From Algoriphagus sp. PAP.12 (lineage in GTDB: Bacteria > Bacteroidota > Bacteroidia > Cytophagales > Cyclobacteriaceae): a DNA stretch of 64,000 nt. Below, piece after piece: positions 1-8,652 of this stretch (positions within the stretch are counted from its first letter, which is position 1; the number at the start of each line of letters is the position of its first letter). Made by a program: the position numbers and the translations under genes. Location of the stretch: NCBI RefSeq assembly GCF_026652115.1, contig NZ_JAPPSQ010000001.1, positions 620,001 to 684,000 on the forward strand. Reading direction: 5' to 3'. A model generated the notes under the pieces. It had not been told where the DNA came from, searched no databases, and worked only from the letters and a program-made list of their open reading frames with translations.

Positions 1-1459
1 TCAATTCTGTGATGGAAACAGGCTTGTAATTGAGGTAATGCTCTGCCAGCCAGTCCATACCATGCTTTCCCTCGGGCTCGATAAGATAATGAGCCAACAT
101 GGTATCGTATAGTCCACCTTTGACATTGATATCATAATTTTTCAACACCAGAAGATCGTATTTGATGTTTTGGCCGATTTTCAAAATCGATTCATCTTCA
201 AAAAATGGTCGCAGTAACCCCAATATTTCCTGGGTTTCCTGCGAATCCGCCGGGCAAGGAATGTAATAGGCCTCACCGGTCAGATAGGCAAAAGACAATC
301 CCACCAATTCAGCTTCCATTGCATTGACAGAGGTAGTTTCAGTATCAAAGCAAACAGCCTTTTGGATCATCAAATATTCCATCAATTCTTTGATGGCTTC
401 CGAACCTTTGACTTTATGATAATTGTGGAGATTGCTGTCAATGGTTTGCGGAATAATTGGGGCTGAAGTATTTACTGTTTCTTCTTCAAATTCAATTTCA
501 GGAGCTGAAGTAGCACTTGGAGCTTCTCCAAAAAGACCCAATTGCTCGTTCTTTTGTATGACAGCTTTTTTTCCTTCTGTTTTGAAAATTCTGTTGGAAA
601 GGGTTCTGAATTCCAGCTCCGTAAATATTGCTTTGAGCTTCTCTTCATCAAACCCATCATAGCGGAGTTCATCATCCACAAAGTCGATTGGGACATCAAT
701 TTTGATTGTGGCCAATTCTTTTGAAAGCAATCCTTGTTCTGCAAAGTTTTCCACATTTTCCTTTTGCTTTCCTTTGAGTTGGTCTGTGTTTTTGACCAGT
801 TCCTCAATTGTTCCGAACTGTTTCAATAGCTTGGTTGCTGTTTTTGCTCCAATTCCTGGGATTCCAGGGATGTTATCCACAGCATCCCCCATCAGTCCCA
901 AAATATCACGGACCTGATCTACATGCTCAATATCCCACTTGGCACAAACTTCTTTGGGCCCCATGATGTCTACGCCATTTCCCATAAAAGCGGGCTTGTA
1001 AAGGAAAATATGATCATCCACAATCTGACCATAATCCTTATCTGGTGTCATCATGTAGACAGTATAGGATTCCTTTTCGGCTTTTTTGGCAATTGTACCG
1101 ATAATGTCATCAGCTTCAAATCCCTGCATTTCCAATAGAGGGATATTAAAAGCTTTGACTATTTCTTTTACCCAGGGAATGGAAACTGTAATATCCTCGG
1201 GCTGCTCTTGACGATTGGCTTTGTAGGCCTCAAACTGCTCATGTCTGAAAGTTGGTCCAGGTAAGTCGAATGCTACTGCAATATGACTTGGCTTTTCCTT
1301 GGTCAAAACCTCCATAAGGGTATTGGTAAACCCGAGCATGACGCCTGTGTTCAGTCCTTTGGAGTTTATTCTGGGGTTTTTACTAAATGCAAAATGAGCC
1401 CGGTAAATCAGGGCCATGGCGTCTAGAAGAAATAATTTATGAGGTTGACTTTGAGACAT
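1..1459 (-). CDS. polA: DNA polymerase I, N-terminal part (cut by window edge)
   Basis: Translated by eye from the ATG at 1459; the frame stays open to base 1, giving 486 codons, and the polymerase domain lies outside the window. Residues 1 to about 300 are the 5'-3' flap nuclease: the start reads LFLLDAMALIYRAHF, with a GFEADD acidic cluster and the helix-hairpin-helix stretch DNIPGIPGIGAKTA. A 3'-5' exonuclease domain begins near residue 350 and keeps its first metal motif, D372-T-E374, so proofreading looks intact; many Pol I enzymes have lost it. The role is gap filling and primer removal in replication and repair. A TAnnTTTG box sits 50 nt upstream. Family assignment is certain; only completeness is open. 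Confidence 0.97.
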   Translation of the reverse strand, partial: MSQSQPHKLFLLDAMALIYRAHFAFSKNPRINSKGLNTGVMLGFTNTLMEVLTKEKPSHIAVAFDLPGPTFRHEQFEAYKANRQEQPEDITVSIPWVKEIVKAFNIPLLEMQGFEADDIIGTIAKKAEKESYTVYMMTPDKDYGQIVDDHIFLYKPAFMGNGVDIMGPKEVCAKWDIEHVDQVRDILGLMGDAVDNIPGIPGIGAKTATKLLKQFGTIEELVKNTDQLKGKQKENVENFAEQGLLSKELATIKIDVPIDFVDDELRYDGFDEEKLKAIFTELEFRTLSNRIFKTEGKKAVIQKNEQLGLFGEAPSATSAPEIEFEEETVNTSAPIIPQTIDSNLHNYHKVKGSEAIKELMEYLMIQKAVCFDTETTSVNAMEAELVGLSFAYLTGEAYYIPCPADSQETQEILGLLRPFFEDESILKIGQNIKYDLLVLKNYDINVKGGLYDTMLAHYLIEPEGKHGMDWLAEHYLNYKPVSITEL

Positions 1460-1509
1460 GTTCTTTTTTTTCGGATGAAAAAAGGCCTGTTATTTAGCCA
1501 ACCAAGGTA

Positions 1510-1517
1510 CAAAAATA
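1510..1517 (-). promoter_or_regulatory. Probable -7 promoter box of polA
   Basis: The minus strand reads TATTTTTG, an exact match to the Bacteroidota -7 consensus TAnnTTTG. Transcription would start near 1503, leaving a leader of about 45 nt. I see no clear TTG at the usual 19-20 nt upstream, so this rests on one element. Confidence 0.5.
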
Positions 1518-1715
1518 CCCTTGGAAAGAGGATATTGCCCTGTCTGAATGTTTAGGTTATCCTTAGATAAATTGACAATTAGTTTCAATAAATAATTGGA
1601 GCATGATATTGCAATAATCATTATTAGACTGAAAACGTATTTTTTATGGTATTTTATTGATCAAAAGGAAAAAGTTGAGCATTTTAAAGGAACATTCACA
1701 TAACCATTAACTTCT

Positions 1716-2036
1716 ATGAAAAAACTTTTAATGATTTTCGCCCTGATGATGTCTGTTCAGATGTTACAAGCAGAGCCTTTGAACAAAGATTCAAAGAACA
1801 ATGATAAGAAAGAGGCAAAGCTGACGGAAGAAGAGCAAGCCCAAGTAGATGAGATGAAAGCAAGATTGGATGAAATCAAAGCAATGGATTTCGCCAATAT
1901 GACAAAAGATGAAAGAAAGGAAATTCGAGAAGAGTTGAAAGAAATGAAAGCAGTTGCTCGTGAAGGCGGAAAAGGTATTTACCTATCTGTTGGTGCGATT
2001 ATTATCATTCTTTTGATATTGATCTTGATCCTTTAA
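1716..2036 (+). CDS. Small secreted or tail-anchored membrane protein, unknown function
   Basis: A 106-residue protein with an N-terminal signal sequence (MKKLLMIFALMMSVQMLQAEP). A highly charged Lys/Glu helical stretch follows (about 25-85), likely a coiled coil. A hydrophobic C-terminal segment very rich in Ile and Leu (about 88-106) runs to the last residue. The layout suggests export followed by membrane retention through the tail, with the charged helix on the periplasmic side. No enzymatic motif is visible. It stands alone and is followed at once by a strong terminator, so it is a single-gene unit. The clean signal peptide, amphipathic pattern and terminator support a real gene, but I do not recognise a function. 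Confidence 0.8.
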   Translation: MKKLLMIFALMMSVQMLQAEPLNKDSKNNDKKEAKLTEEEQAQVDEMKARLDEIKAMDFANMTKDERKEIREELKEMKAVAREGGKGIYLSVGAIIIILLILILIL

Positions 2037-2044
2037 TAAATTAA

Positions 2045-2071
2045 GGAGGGGCTTCGGCCCCTTAATTTTTT
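2045..2071 (+). terminator. Rho-independent terminator with UUCG tetraloop
   Basis: GGGGC (2048-2052) pairs with GCCCC (2057-2061) around a TTCG loop, flanked by A/T pairs and followed by a T run (2066-2071). It ends the unit of the small membrane protein at 1716-2036. Confidence 0.9.
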
Positions 2072-2215
2072 ACTTTTCTAAATTTCCTGATTGCATCGGT
2101 TGGTAAATGATAGGTTGGCTGGGACAAGACCTAAGTCACAATCCATGTTGTATTTATCAAATAGATTTTTGTTAAAGGTGGAAATCTCCATTCCGAAGTT
2201 GAATTAGAAAAGCTA

Positions 2216-2662
2216 TCAGTTTTCATCGATTTCATTTTTTTCCAAGTAAGATTTTACTTGAAGGGCTCTTAGAAAAACAATTGTCAATGGAATCAACCAG
2301 AAAATTTCATTGAAAATCAAATGGAAGGCCGTCCTTTTGTTCCAAGTAAGGTCGGGTAAAAAGCCCAATGCAAACCAACTCGCAAGAATGATTTTTCCCC
2401 CTATTCCAGCAATAATCAAATACACCCAACTCACAGGATAAAATGCTGAAATAAAAATTAAAAATCCGAAAATCAATCCTATAGAGCCATACCAATTGGT
2501 TGGAAGCCCATCTATATTTCCTGTACCCATTGCAAACCATTCCATCAAAGCCGGACCAAACCACTTAAAAAAAGCCGACCAAGCAATAGTATACATGCCT
2601 GCAAGTAAAAGCATGCCTCTAAAATGCATGTGGAAAATGGGAAAGGGTGATTTTTGATCCAT
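2216..2662 (-). CDS. Multi-pass inner membrane protein, unknown function
   Basis: A 148-residue protein with about four hydrophobic segments, near residues 14-34, 58-78, 80-100 and 115-135, and short charged ends. There is no catalytic or metal-binding signature that I can name. The N-terminus (DQKSPFPIFHMHFRGM) is short and there is no signal cleavage site. It is divergent from the amidase gene at 2737, and an 8-bp palindrome lies between them, so the two may share a regulator. Its 3' end is 145 bp beyond the terminator of the convergent small gene. The reading frame is well supported by its hydropathy pattern, but the function is unknown. Confidence 0.75.
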   Translation of the reverse strand: MDQKSPFPIFHMHFRGMLLLAGMYTIAWSAFFKWFGPALMEWFAMGTGNIDGLPTNWYGSIGLIFGFLIFISAFYPVSWVYLIIAGIGGKIILASWFALGFLPDLTWNKRTAFHLIFNEIFWLIPLTIVFLRALQVKSYLEKNEIDEN

Positions 2663-2689
2663 GGGTGGTTTGATTTTAAACTGCTAATT

Positions 2690-2710
2690 AAACACCTTAG
2701 TCAGGTGTTT
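2690..2710. promoter_or_regulatory. Perfect palindrome between divergent genes (possible operator)
   Basis: AAACACCT (2690-2697) and AGGTGTTT (2703-2710) are an exact 8-bp inverted repeat with a 5-nt spacer. It lies 28 bp upstream of the membrane protein start and 26 bp upstream of the amidase start. There is no T run, so it is not a terminator. The position fits a dimeric repressor site acting on both genes. Confidence 0.4.
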
Positions 2711-2736
2711 GTTAATACATAATACAAAACTAAACT

Positions 2737-4413
2737 ATGGAAAGAAAAAACCGCCTACGTTCAGCCTCCTTTATCGCACTTGGAGTTGCATCTTGTTTGG
2801 CTTTGGGCTTCACATTTGGAAAAATCGCGGGAGAAATTACTCCTCAATCCATTGATGGTGCCTCCGATTTGATTGGACTGACTTTTTCTCCAGCTGAAAA
2901 AGACAGCATGATCAATACCCTGAAAAATCAACTCAATAATATTGAGAATTCCAGAGAGGTTGAACTAGATAATTCTATCGCCCCTTCTTTAGTTTTTAAC
3001 CCTCTTCCAAAAGGTTTTAATCCTAACACAGAGCAAGAACCTTTGAATTGGGGATTTGATGAGGTTGTTCAGCTGCCTTCTTCAGATGTGGATATAGCTT
3101 ATACCCCTATCCATCAACTGGCAGTATTGATAAAGAGTAAAAGACTCAGCAGTGAACGATTGACAAAGATTTATTTGGACCGGATCAAGGCTCATTCTGA
3201 TACGCTCCAGTGTTTGATCACATTGATGGAAGGTTCAGCATTGGAAAAAGCCCGAGAAATGGATGCAGAATTGGCTGCTGGAAAATACCGAGGACCCTTG
3301 CATGGAATTCCTTATGGCATCAAGGATTTGCTAGCTGTAAAAGGGACAAAAACTACTTGGGGAGCAGAACCATATAAAAATCAACAAATCAATGAAACAG
3401 CAGAAATTGTAAACAAATTAAATGATGCCGGTGCTGTTTTGGTTGGAAAATTCACTTTGGGAGCTTTGGCAATGGGAGATGTGTGGTATGGTGGTGTGAC
3501 TAAGAATCCTTGGAATCTAAAACAAGGTTCTAGTGGCTCTTCTGCAGGATCCGCTTCTGCGGTGAGTGCCGGATTGGTGCCTTTTGCCATCGGAACAGAG
3601 ACTTTGGGGTCTATTGTCTCTCCTTCTACTCGAAATGGAGTGACGGGACTTAGACCTACATACGGTCGTGTAAGTAAGCATGGAGCCATGGCTTTGAGTT
3701 GGTCCATGGATAAAATTGGTCCAATTTCCAGATCTGCCTTGGATAATGGAATCGTCCTATCTGTGATCAATGGTAAAGATGAAAAAGATGCAAGTTCCAT
3801 TGCAGCGGCATTTAATTATGACGCTAACCTGGATCCCAAAAAATTGAAAGTAGGCTATTTCAAACCATTTTTTGAGACAGAACGAACTTCTGAAAATGAT
3901 AAAAGAGTTTTGGATGAATTACGAAACCTTGGAATAGAATTGCATCCTTTGGAGTTGAAGACATCTGTTCAGCCTGGTCCAATTGTGATGATGTTGATGG
4001 TAGAAGGAGCAGCAGCTTTTGATGATCTAACTCGCTTGGGCTGGGATGATCAGCTGGTAGCACAGCACAAAAATGCATGGCCAAATTTGTTTAGAGCTGC
4101 TCGATTTATTCCTGCTGTAGAATATGTAAACCTTAGTCGGCAAAGGACTCTTTTGATTCAAGAGATGCACGAGTTGATGAAAGAGTATGATGTAGTAGTA
4201 ACTCCTTCTTTTGGTGGGCCGCAGCTTCAGATTACTAATTTGACTGGACACCCAGCTTTGTGTATGCCAAATGGATTTAATGATAATGGAAGCCCTACCT
4301 CAATAACTTTATTGGGTAATCTATTTGAAGAAGACAAACTGGTTTTGTTGGGTAATTATCTTCAAAAAAATACAGATTGGCAGGCAAAAAGGCCTCCTCT
4401 TTTCAATCGATAA
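2737..4413 (+). CDS. Exported amidase, amidase signature family
   Basis: A 558-residue serine hydrolase of the amidase signature family, which cleaves carboxamide bonds with a Lys-Ser-Ser triad. The candidate residues are K196 (GIPYGIKDLLA), the Ser-rich loop GSSGSSAGSAS at 264-274, and S292 in GTETLGSI. An N-terminal hydrophobic segment (about 10-30) and a spacer of roughly 100 residues precede the enzyme domain, so it is probably secreted or membrane-anchored, unlike GatA. There are no gatB or gatC genes nearby. The nucleophile motif reads LGS where most members have GGS, an unusual change beside the active serine. The substrate cannot be told from sequence; peptide-like amides in the periplasm are an inference. 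A bidirectional terminator follows. Confidence 0.88.
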   Translation: MERKNRLRSASFIALGVASCLALGFTFGKIAGEITPQSIDGASDLIGLTFSPAEKDSMINTLKNQLNNIENSREVELDNSIAPSLVFNPLPKGFNPNTEQEPLNWGFDEVVQLPSSDVDIAYTPIHQLAVLIKSKRLSSERLTKIYLDRIKAHSDTLQCLITLMEGSALEKAREMDAELAAGKYRGPLHGIPYGIKDLLAVKGTKTTWGAEPYKNQQINETAEIVNKLNDAGAVLVGKFTLGALAMGDVWYGGVTKNPWNLKQGSSGSSAGSASAVSAGLVPFAIGTETLGSIVSPSTRNGVTGLRPTYGRVSKHGAMALSWSMDKIGPISRSALDNGIVLSVINGKDEKDASSIAAAFNYDANLDPKKLKVGYFKPFFETERTSENDKRVLDELRNLGIELHPLELKTSVQPGPIVMMLMVEGAAAFDDLTRLGWDDQLVAQHKNAWPNLFRAARFIPAVEYVNLSRQRTLLIQEMHELMKEYDVVVTPSFGGPQLQITNLTGHPALCMPNGFNDNGSPTSITLLGNLFEEDKLVLLGNYLQKNTDWQAKRPPLFNR

Positions 4414-4427
4414 ATTGGAATAAAAAT

Positions 4428-4458
4428 GGCCTCAGAAATTAATCTGAGGCCTTTTTTT
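4428..4458. terminator. Bidirectional terminator between convergent genes
   Basis: GGCCTCAGA (4428-4436) pairs exactly with TCTGAGGCC (4443-4451). Seven T follow on the plus strand, and A-rich sequence (4422-4426) gives a T run on the minus strand. The stop codon of the minus-strand lipoprotein gene (4457-4459) begins at the end of the plus-strand T tract. Confidence 0.9.
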
Positions 4459-5020
4459 ATCTTACAGCACCTTGAATTTTCATATTATTTGGCTTGAGAA
4501 ACCAGATCTTTTGTGTGCTTTCAATTTCATAATGGTCAATTCTATCTTCTCTGTTGTTCATGTAGATTCCTCCATTTATAAATGAAGTATAAAACATACT
4601 TTCGCTTGACCCTTTGAAGGTGATCCAGATCGGTTTGTCATCCACAATTCTCACCATAATTTCTTTGATAGTTGTCTTAGCACCAGGTTTTGCACGATGA
4701 ATCAAAATATCTTTTTGTAATTCTGTGGTGTAAGAATCAATCATTGAGGGCTTGTTGATGTCAGCTTCAAAGAAAGCTCCAAATTCATCCTTCCATTGAT
4801 CAGCTGTGAATGTTTTCTCAGAGAATTCTTGGACTCCATTGACTCTGGAGGTTAATGTAACTGTTTTGCCATCCAATTTTGGGATTTCCTTTTCTACAAA
4901 TCCTTTCAGATCATAGTAAGGAAGTACATCCATTTTTCCAGATGATTCTCCAGAAATGTTCGTACAGGAACTTAGGACTCCAATGAGAAGAAATAAAACT
5001 GCTACTAATTTTATCTTCAT
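4457..5020 (-). CDS. Lipoprotein of unknown function, coupled to gpmI
   Basis: A 187-residue protein with a type II signal peptide: a hydrophobic stretch and the lipobox LSSC with acylated Cys at about residue 19. The mature part is a soluble mix of strands and helices with no motif I recognise. Its start codon overlaps the gpmI stop by 4 bp (ATGA at 5017-5020), so it is translationally coupled to a glycolytic enzyme although its product is in the envelope. That pairing is probably just operon economy. It shares the bidirectional terminator at 4428-4458. I do not assign a function. Confidence 0.82.
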   Translation of the reverse strand: MKIKLVAVLFLLIGVLSSCTNISGESSGKMDVLPYYDLKGFVEKEIPKLDGKTVTLTSRVNGVQEFSEKTFTADQWKDEFGAFFEADINKPSMIDSYTTELQKDILIHRAKPGAKTTIKEIMVRIVDDKPIWITFKGSSESMFYTSFINGGIYMNNREDRIDHYEIESTQKIWFLKPNNMKIQGAVR

Positions 5021-6543
5021 TCTTTGATCAAGATATCACCTGTCATTTCAGCAGGCTTTTCAATTCCCATTAGTTTCAAAATCGTCGGTGCCAAATCTCC
5101 TAATTTTCCATCATTTACTTGAATCTGATCTTTATTATCGACCATAATGAATGGAACCAAATTCGTTGTATGAGCCGTGTTTGGAGTACCATCTTCATTG
5201 ATCATCATGTCACTGTTTCCGTGATCAGCTATTACAATGATGGTATACTCATTATCCAAAGCAGTAGTGATTACGCTGTTGGCACATTCGTCCACAGCTT
5301 CACAAGCTTTTACAGCGGCATCAAAATCTCCCGTATGACCTACCATGTCGGCATTTGCAAAGTTTAGACAAATGAAATCTGCACTTTTCTTCTTCAATTC
5401 TGAATTGATTTTAGAAGCGATTTCATAAGCACTCATCTCTGGCTTCAGATCATAAGTTGCCACTTTTGGAGAAGGGCACAAGATTCTACTTTCACCTTCG
5501 AATTCTTTTTCACGTCCACCGGAGAAGAAAAAGGTAACGTGTGGATATTTCTCGGTTTCGGCAATTCTAATTTGTTTTTTGCCTGCACTTTCCAAGACCT
5601 GACCAAGGGTATTGTTCAAGTTGTCTTTTTCAAAAAGCACTTTGACATTCTGGAAAGTCTCATCATAGTTAGTGAAAGTGATGTAGTCCAAATCCAGTTT
5701 TTTCATATGGTAATCCTCAAAATCACGCTGAGTCAATACCTGAGTGATTTCTCTTCCCCGATCTGTTCTAAAGTTGAAACAGATTACTAAGTCACCTTCC
5801 TCGATTTTAGCCAAAGGCTGATTATCCGCGCCCACATGGATGATTGGGCGGATAAATTCGTCAGTAACATTGTTATCGTAGGATTTCTTGATTGAAGCTA
5901 GAATATCTTTCGACTTTTCTCCTTCTCCTTTGACCATGGCATCATAAGCCAACTTCACTCTTTCCCATCTATTATCACGGTCCATGGCATAATATCTACC
6001 TACAACAGAGGCGATTTGGCCTGTGGAGTTTTCAAGATAGGATTGAAGATCCTCCAAATATTTAATACCGCCTTTAGGGTCAGTATCACGACCATCGGTG
6101 AATGCATGAATAAAGGCTTGATCCAATCCATTGAATTTGGCTGCATCACAAAGACCTTTCAAATGATTAATGTGAGCATGAACCCCACCATCAGAAACCA
6201 ACCCGATAAAGTGAGCCTTTTTTCCGTTGGCTTTCACTTTTGCAAAAGCTTCCTTTAAAACCGGATGCTCATTCAGTTCTCCGTTGGCAACTGCTTGATT
6301 GATTTTCACTAAATCCTGATAAACAATTCGTCCGGCACCAATATTCATGTGCCCCACTTCAGAATTTCCCATTTGACCGGCCGGTAGACCTACCGCCAAA
6401 CCAGATGCCTCCAGTTTTGCATGAGGGTACTTGGTATATAGGCTATCTACAAATGGAGTCTTGGCTTTGTCGATGGCAGAAACTGCAGGGTTGGTTGCAA
6501 TCCCCCAACCATCGAGAATCATTAAAAGTACTTTCTTTTCCAT
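5017..6543 (-). CDS. gpmI: 2,3-bisphosphoglycerate-independent phosphoglycerate mutase
   Basis: A 508-residue cytosolic glycolytic enzyme that interconverts 3- and 2-phosphoglycerate using two Mn2+ ions and a phosphoserine intermediate. It is of the alkaline phosphatase superfamily. The start is the classic LLMILDGWG metal-ligand motif, and the phospho-accepting serine is S61 in QMGNSEVGHMN. The C-terminal metal site is visible in IADHGNSDMM and HTTNLVPF, and full family length is kept. The ATG at 6543 lies exactly 4 nt after a TATATTTG box, so the mRNA is probably leaderless. A lipoprotein gene overlaps its stop by 4 bp. Assignment is firm. Confidence 0.98.
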   Translation of the reverse strand: MEKKVLLMILDGWGIATNPAVSAIDKAKTPFVDSLYTKYPHAKLEASGLAVGLPAGQMGNSEVGHMNIGAGRIVYQDLVKINQAVANGELNEHPVLKEAFAKVKANGKKAHFIGLVSDGGVHAHINHLKGLCDAAKFNGLDQAFIHAFTDGRDTDPKGGIKYLEDLQSYLENSTGQIASVVGRYYAMDRDNRWERVKLAYDAMVKGEGEKSKDILASIKKSYDNNVTDEFIRPIIHVGADNQPLAKIEEGDLVICFNFRTDRGREITQVLTQRDFEDYHMKKLDLDYITFTNYDETFQNVKVLFEKDNLNNTLGQVLESAGKKQIRIAETEKYPHVTFFFSGGREKEFEGESRILCPSPKVATYDLKPEMSAYEIASKINSELKKKSADFICLNFANADMVGHTGDFDAAVKACEAVDECANSVITTALDNEYTIIVIADHGNSDMMINEDGTPNTAHTTNLVPFIMVDNKDQIQVNDGKLGDLAPTILKLMGIEKPAEMTGDILIKE

Positions 6544-6547
6544 GTGG

Positions 6548-6555
6548 CAAATATA
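6548..6555 (-). promoter_or_regulatory. -7 promoter box of gpmI, 4 nt before the ATG
   Basis: The minus strand reads TATATTTG, an exact TAnnTTTG match. Four nt separate its G from the gpmI ATG, so the transcription start should fall on or next to the start codon. No TTG at the ideal spacing was found. Confidence 0.6.
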
Positions 6556-6679
6556 TTATTTTTCTATCCATTCTAACCCCAAAATTCATATGGGTAGTTC
6601 ATTTGGTTGAGCAAGAATAATTCCTAAAAATGAATTTCCGATCATTGATTTTGGCTTAGTATTTGCCAAATGAGGGTTA

Positions 6680-7075
6680 ATGCTTCTAAACCAACTCATA
6701 TTATCCTTTCTACTTTGGATTGCAGTACCTGTGGAAATTCCTACAATGGAAAAGTCCATCGATCCTGTTGTCTTGGCCATTGATAGTGGTTCTAGCTCTG
6801 AGTTGGCTCGATATTTTGATTCTAGTATTTCTCTGAATATCAGTGGACAACAAGGGGATTATTCCAGAAGTCAGGCTGAGTTGGTGCTGAAAGATTTTTT
6901 CAAAAAGAATCCTCCTATGGGCTTTTCTTTGGTTTTCAAAAGTGAAAATAATCCAAGTACAAGTTCCTATATTGGGGAATACGCAAGTGGTGGCGGAAGT
7001 TATAAAGTCTTTATTAAAGCCAATCAACAGGGCTCCCAAATGAAGGTTTACAGCTTGGAATTCGTAAAAGCGTAA
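6680..7075 (+). CDS. DUF4783 family secreted protein
   Basis: A 131-residue protein with a short N-terminal signal sequence (LLNQLILSFLLWIAVPVE). The domain resembles an NTF2-like or lipocalin-like fold in length and pattern: paired strands with LARYFDSSISLNISG and a conserved-looking YIGEYASGGGSYKVFI. I recognise it as DUF4783, a family of unknown role typical of Bacteroidota and often found beside nadC, as here. The gap to nadC is 53 bp, and nadC has its own promoter box, so the two need not be one transcript. Function is unknown; an envelope location is inferred from the signal sequence. Confidence 0.85.
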   Translation: MLLNQLILSFLLWIAVPVEIPTMEKSIDPVVLAIDSGSSSELARYFDSSISLNISGQQGDYSRSQAELVLKDFFKKNPPMGFSLVFKSENNPSTSSYIGEYASGGGSYKVFIKANQQGSQMKVYSLEFVKA

Positions 7076-7116
7076 TCAATTTTCGGAAATAAGGCACCCA
7101 TCCAAGTCAATATGCC

Positions 7117-7124
7117 TATTTTTG
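7117..7124 (+). promoter_or_regulatory. -7 promoter box of nadC, 4 nt before the ATG
   Basis: TATTTTTG, followed by 4 nt and the nadC ATG at 7129. This predicts a leaderless transcript. No good -33 TTG is visible at 19-20 nt upstream. Confidence 0.55.
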
Positions 7125-7128
7125 CGGC

Positions 7129-7986
7129 ATGAAGCCCTCCTATTTAACAGATCAAGCTATCCAAAATTTTATTCAGTCAGCATTTGCCGAAGATATTGGT
7201 CCTGGGGACTATTCTTCCCTAGCTGCGATTCCAGAAGATAAGACTGGAAAAGCGAGACTTTTGATCAAGGGAGATGGTATTTTGGCTGGTGTGGAGATGG
7301 CGGAAAAGATTTTCAAAGCTTATGATCCAAGATTGGAAGTGGAACTCTTGAAGAAAGATGGTGACGAAGTAAAATTCGGTGACATTGGATTGATAGTTAA
7401 AGGACCTTCCGCTTCCATACTTTCTGCAGAGCGTTTGGTTTTGAATTGCATGCAGCGAATGAGCGGGATCGCAACCTTGACTCATCGCCTGACTCAAAAA
7501 ATCCTGCATACTAAAGCTAGATTGATGGATACCCGAAAGACAACTCCAAATTTCCGAATTATGGAAAAATGGGCTGTACATATCGGTGGAGGTGTTAATC
7601 ACCGCTTTGCTTTGTATGATATGGTAATGCTCAAAGACAACCATGTGGATTTTGCAGGTGGAATTCGTCAAGCGATCGAGAGGACTCATGAATATCTTAA
7701 ATCTCATCATCTTGAATTGAAAATCGAAGTGGAGACAAGAAATCTTGCTGAGGTAAGAGAAGTCTTGGAAGTGGGAGGTGTTGATTATATCATGCTGGAT
7801 AATATGGATTATCAAACCATGCGTGAAGCAGTAGCAATGATTGATGGAAGAATCCAAACGGAAGCATCTGGAGGGATTACTGAGGAAACCTTATCAGACG
7901 TAGCTGAGTGTGGCGTAGATTTTATTTCCATGGGAGCCTTGACACACTCTGTTAACAGCGTGGATATCAGTTTGAAAGCTTTTTAA
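7129..7986 (+). CDS. nadC: Nicotinate-nucleotide pyrophosphorylase (carboxylating)
   Basis: A 285-residue quinolinate phosphoribosyltransferase. It makes nicotinate mononucleotide from quinolinate and PRPP, the step that joins de novo quinolinate synthesis to NAD. Family signatures are present in order: EDIGPGD near residue 21, the DTRKT substrate/phosphate motif near 138, LKDNHV near 171, and the C-terminal phosphate-binding EASGGIT near 245. Length is normal for a bacterial enzyme. nadA and nadB are not in the window. The upstream DUF4783 gene is the usual neighbour in this phylum. The start is supported by the promoter box immediately before it. Confidence 0.97.
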   Translation: MKPSYLTDQAIQNFIQSAFAEDIGPGDYSSLAAIPEDKTGKARLLIKGDGILAGVEMAEKIFKAYDPRLEVELLKKDGDEVKFGDIGLIVKGPSASILSAERLVLNCMQRMSGIATLTHRLTQKILHTKARLMDTRKTTPNFRIMEKWAVHIGGGVNHRFALYDMVMLKDNHVDFAGGIRQAIERTHEYLKSHHLELKIEVETRNLAEVREVLEVGGVDYIMLDNMDYQTMREAVAMIDGRIQTEASGGITEETLSDVAECGVDFISMGALTHSVNSVDISLKAF

Positions 7987-8062
7987 TAGGGGCTTCTGGA
8001 GATAAAAAGTGTGACTTTTGGCTTGATTTCTGTCTAAATAAGGCAAAGAAACTAAACCAAAC

Positions 8063-8467
8063 ATGAAAAATTTACTTTATCTATCAGCCCTTCTTTTTGT
8101 ATTTTCCTGTAGTTCCAAATCTTTTCCCGATGCTAAATGGGAAGGAAAGCAATGGACTTTAGTAGAAATTTCTGGTATCCCTGTTCAAACTTCCGGATCT
8201 GAGAAAGATGCCCATTTGGTTTTTGACTCCAGAGATAAAGAAGTAACAGGAAGCGGTGGCTGTAACAGGATTTTTGGTCCCTATGAGATCGACAAAAAGA
8301 ATGTCCTTCGATTCGGAGAAATGGGTGCTACCAGAATGGCTTGTCAAGATTCTCCTTTTGAAAATAAATTTTTGGAGACCTTGAAGTCAGTTCGATATTA
8401 TGAATATTCTGAAGGGGAGCTTTTGTTGAAAAATGGAGACAAAAAAGTGATTCTCAAGTTTCAATAA
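8063..8467 (+). CDS. META/HslJ-domain lipoprotein
   Basis: A 134-residue lipoprotein with lipobox VFSC (Cys16). The remainder is a single META domain: W-LVEISG at the start, the GSGGCNRIFGPYEI core (family pattern G-x-GCNR-x-x-G-x-Y), GATRMAC, and a final LLLKNGDKKVILKF strand. META domains of the HslJ type are small envelope proteins linked to stress or drug resistance in other bacteria; the molecular activity is not established. The gene stands alone between nadC and a terminator. Location on a membrane facing the periplasm is inferred from the lipobox. Confidence 0.9.
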   Translation: MKNLLYLSALLFVFSCSSKSFPDAKWEGKQWTLVEISGIPVQTSGSEKDAHLVFDSRDKEVTGSGGCNRIFGPYEIDKKNVLRFGEMGATRMACQDSPFENKFLETLKSVRYYEYSEGELLLKNGDKKVILKFQ

Positions 8468-8481
8468 ATCATATTAGAAAG

Positions 8482-8504
8482 GCTTTAGATCTTCTAAAGC
8501 TTTT
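8482..8504 (+). terminator. Rho-independent terminator after the META lipoprotein
   Basis: GCTTTAGA (8482-8489) pairs with TCTAAAGC (8493-8500) around a 3-nt loop, followed by TTTT. It lies between convergent genes; the 150 bp from here to corA hold nothing else I recognise. Confidence 0.8.
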
Positions 8505-8652
8505 CATTTTTCCTCAATCTTGTCAGTATAATTTATAAATGTCCAAATTGAAGCATTGGAAACCAAACCTTGCAAAATTCGATTATCGGTTATCTAGCTA
8601 TTATAAAAACAAGAGAAATTAAGGTAGTGAGTAAATCGGATATAACTAATAT

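Noticed and set aside
7219..7857. A 212-codon minus-strand frame opposite nadC
   Set aside because: It covers the catalytic core of nadC in antisense; no family resemblance, no start context.
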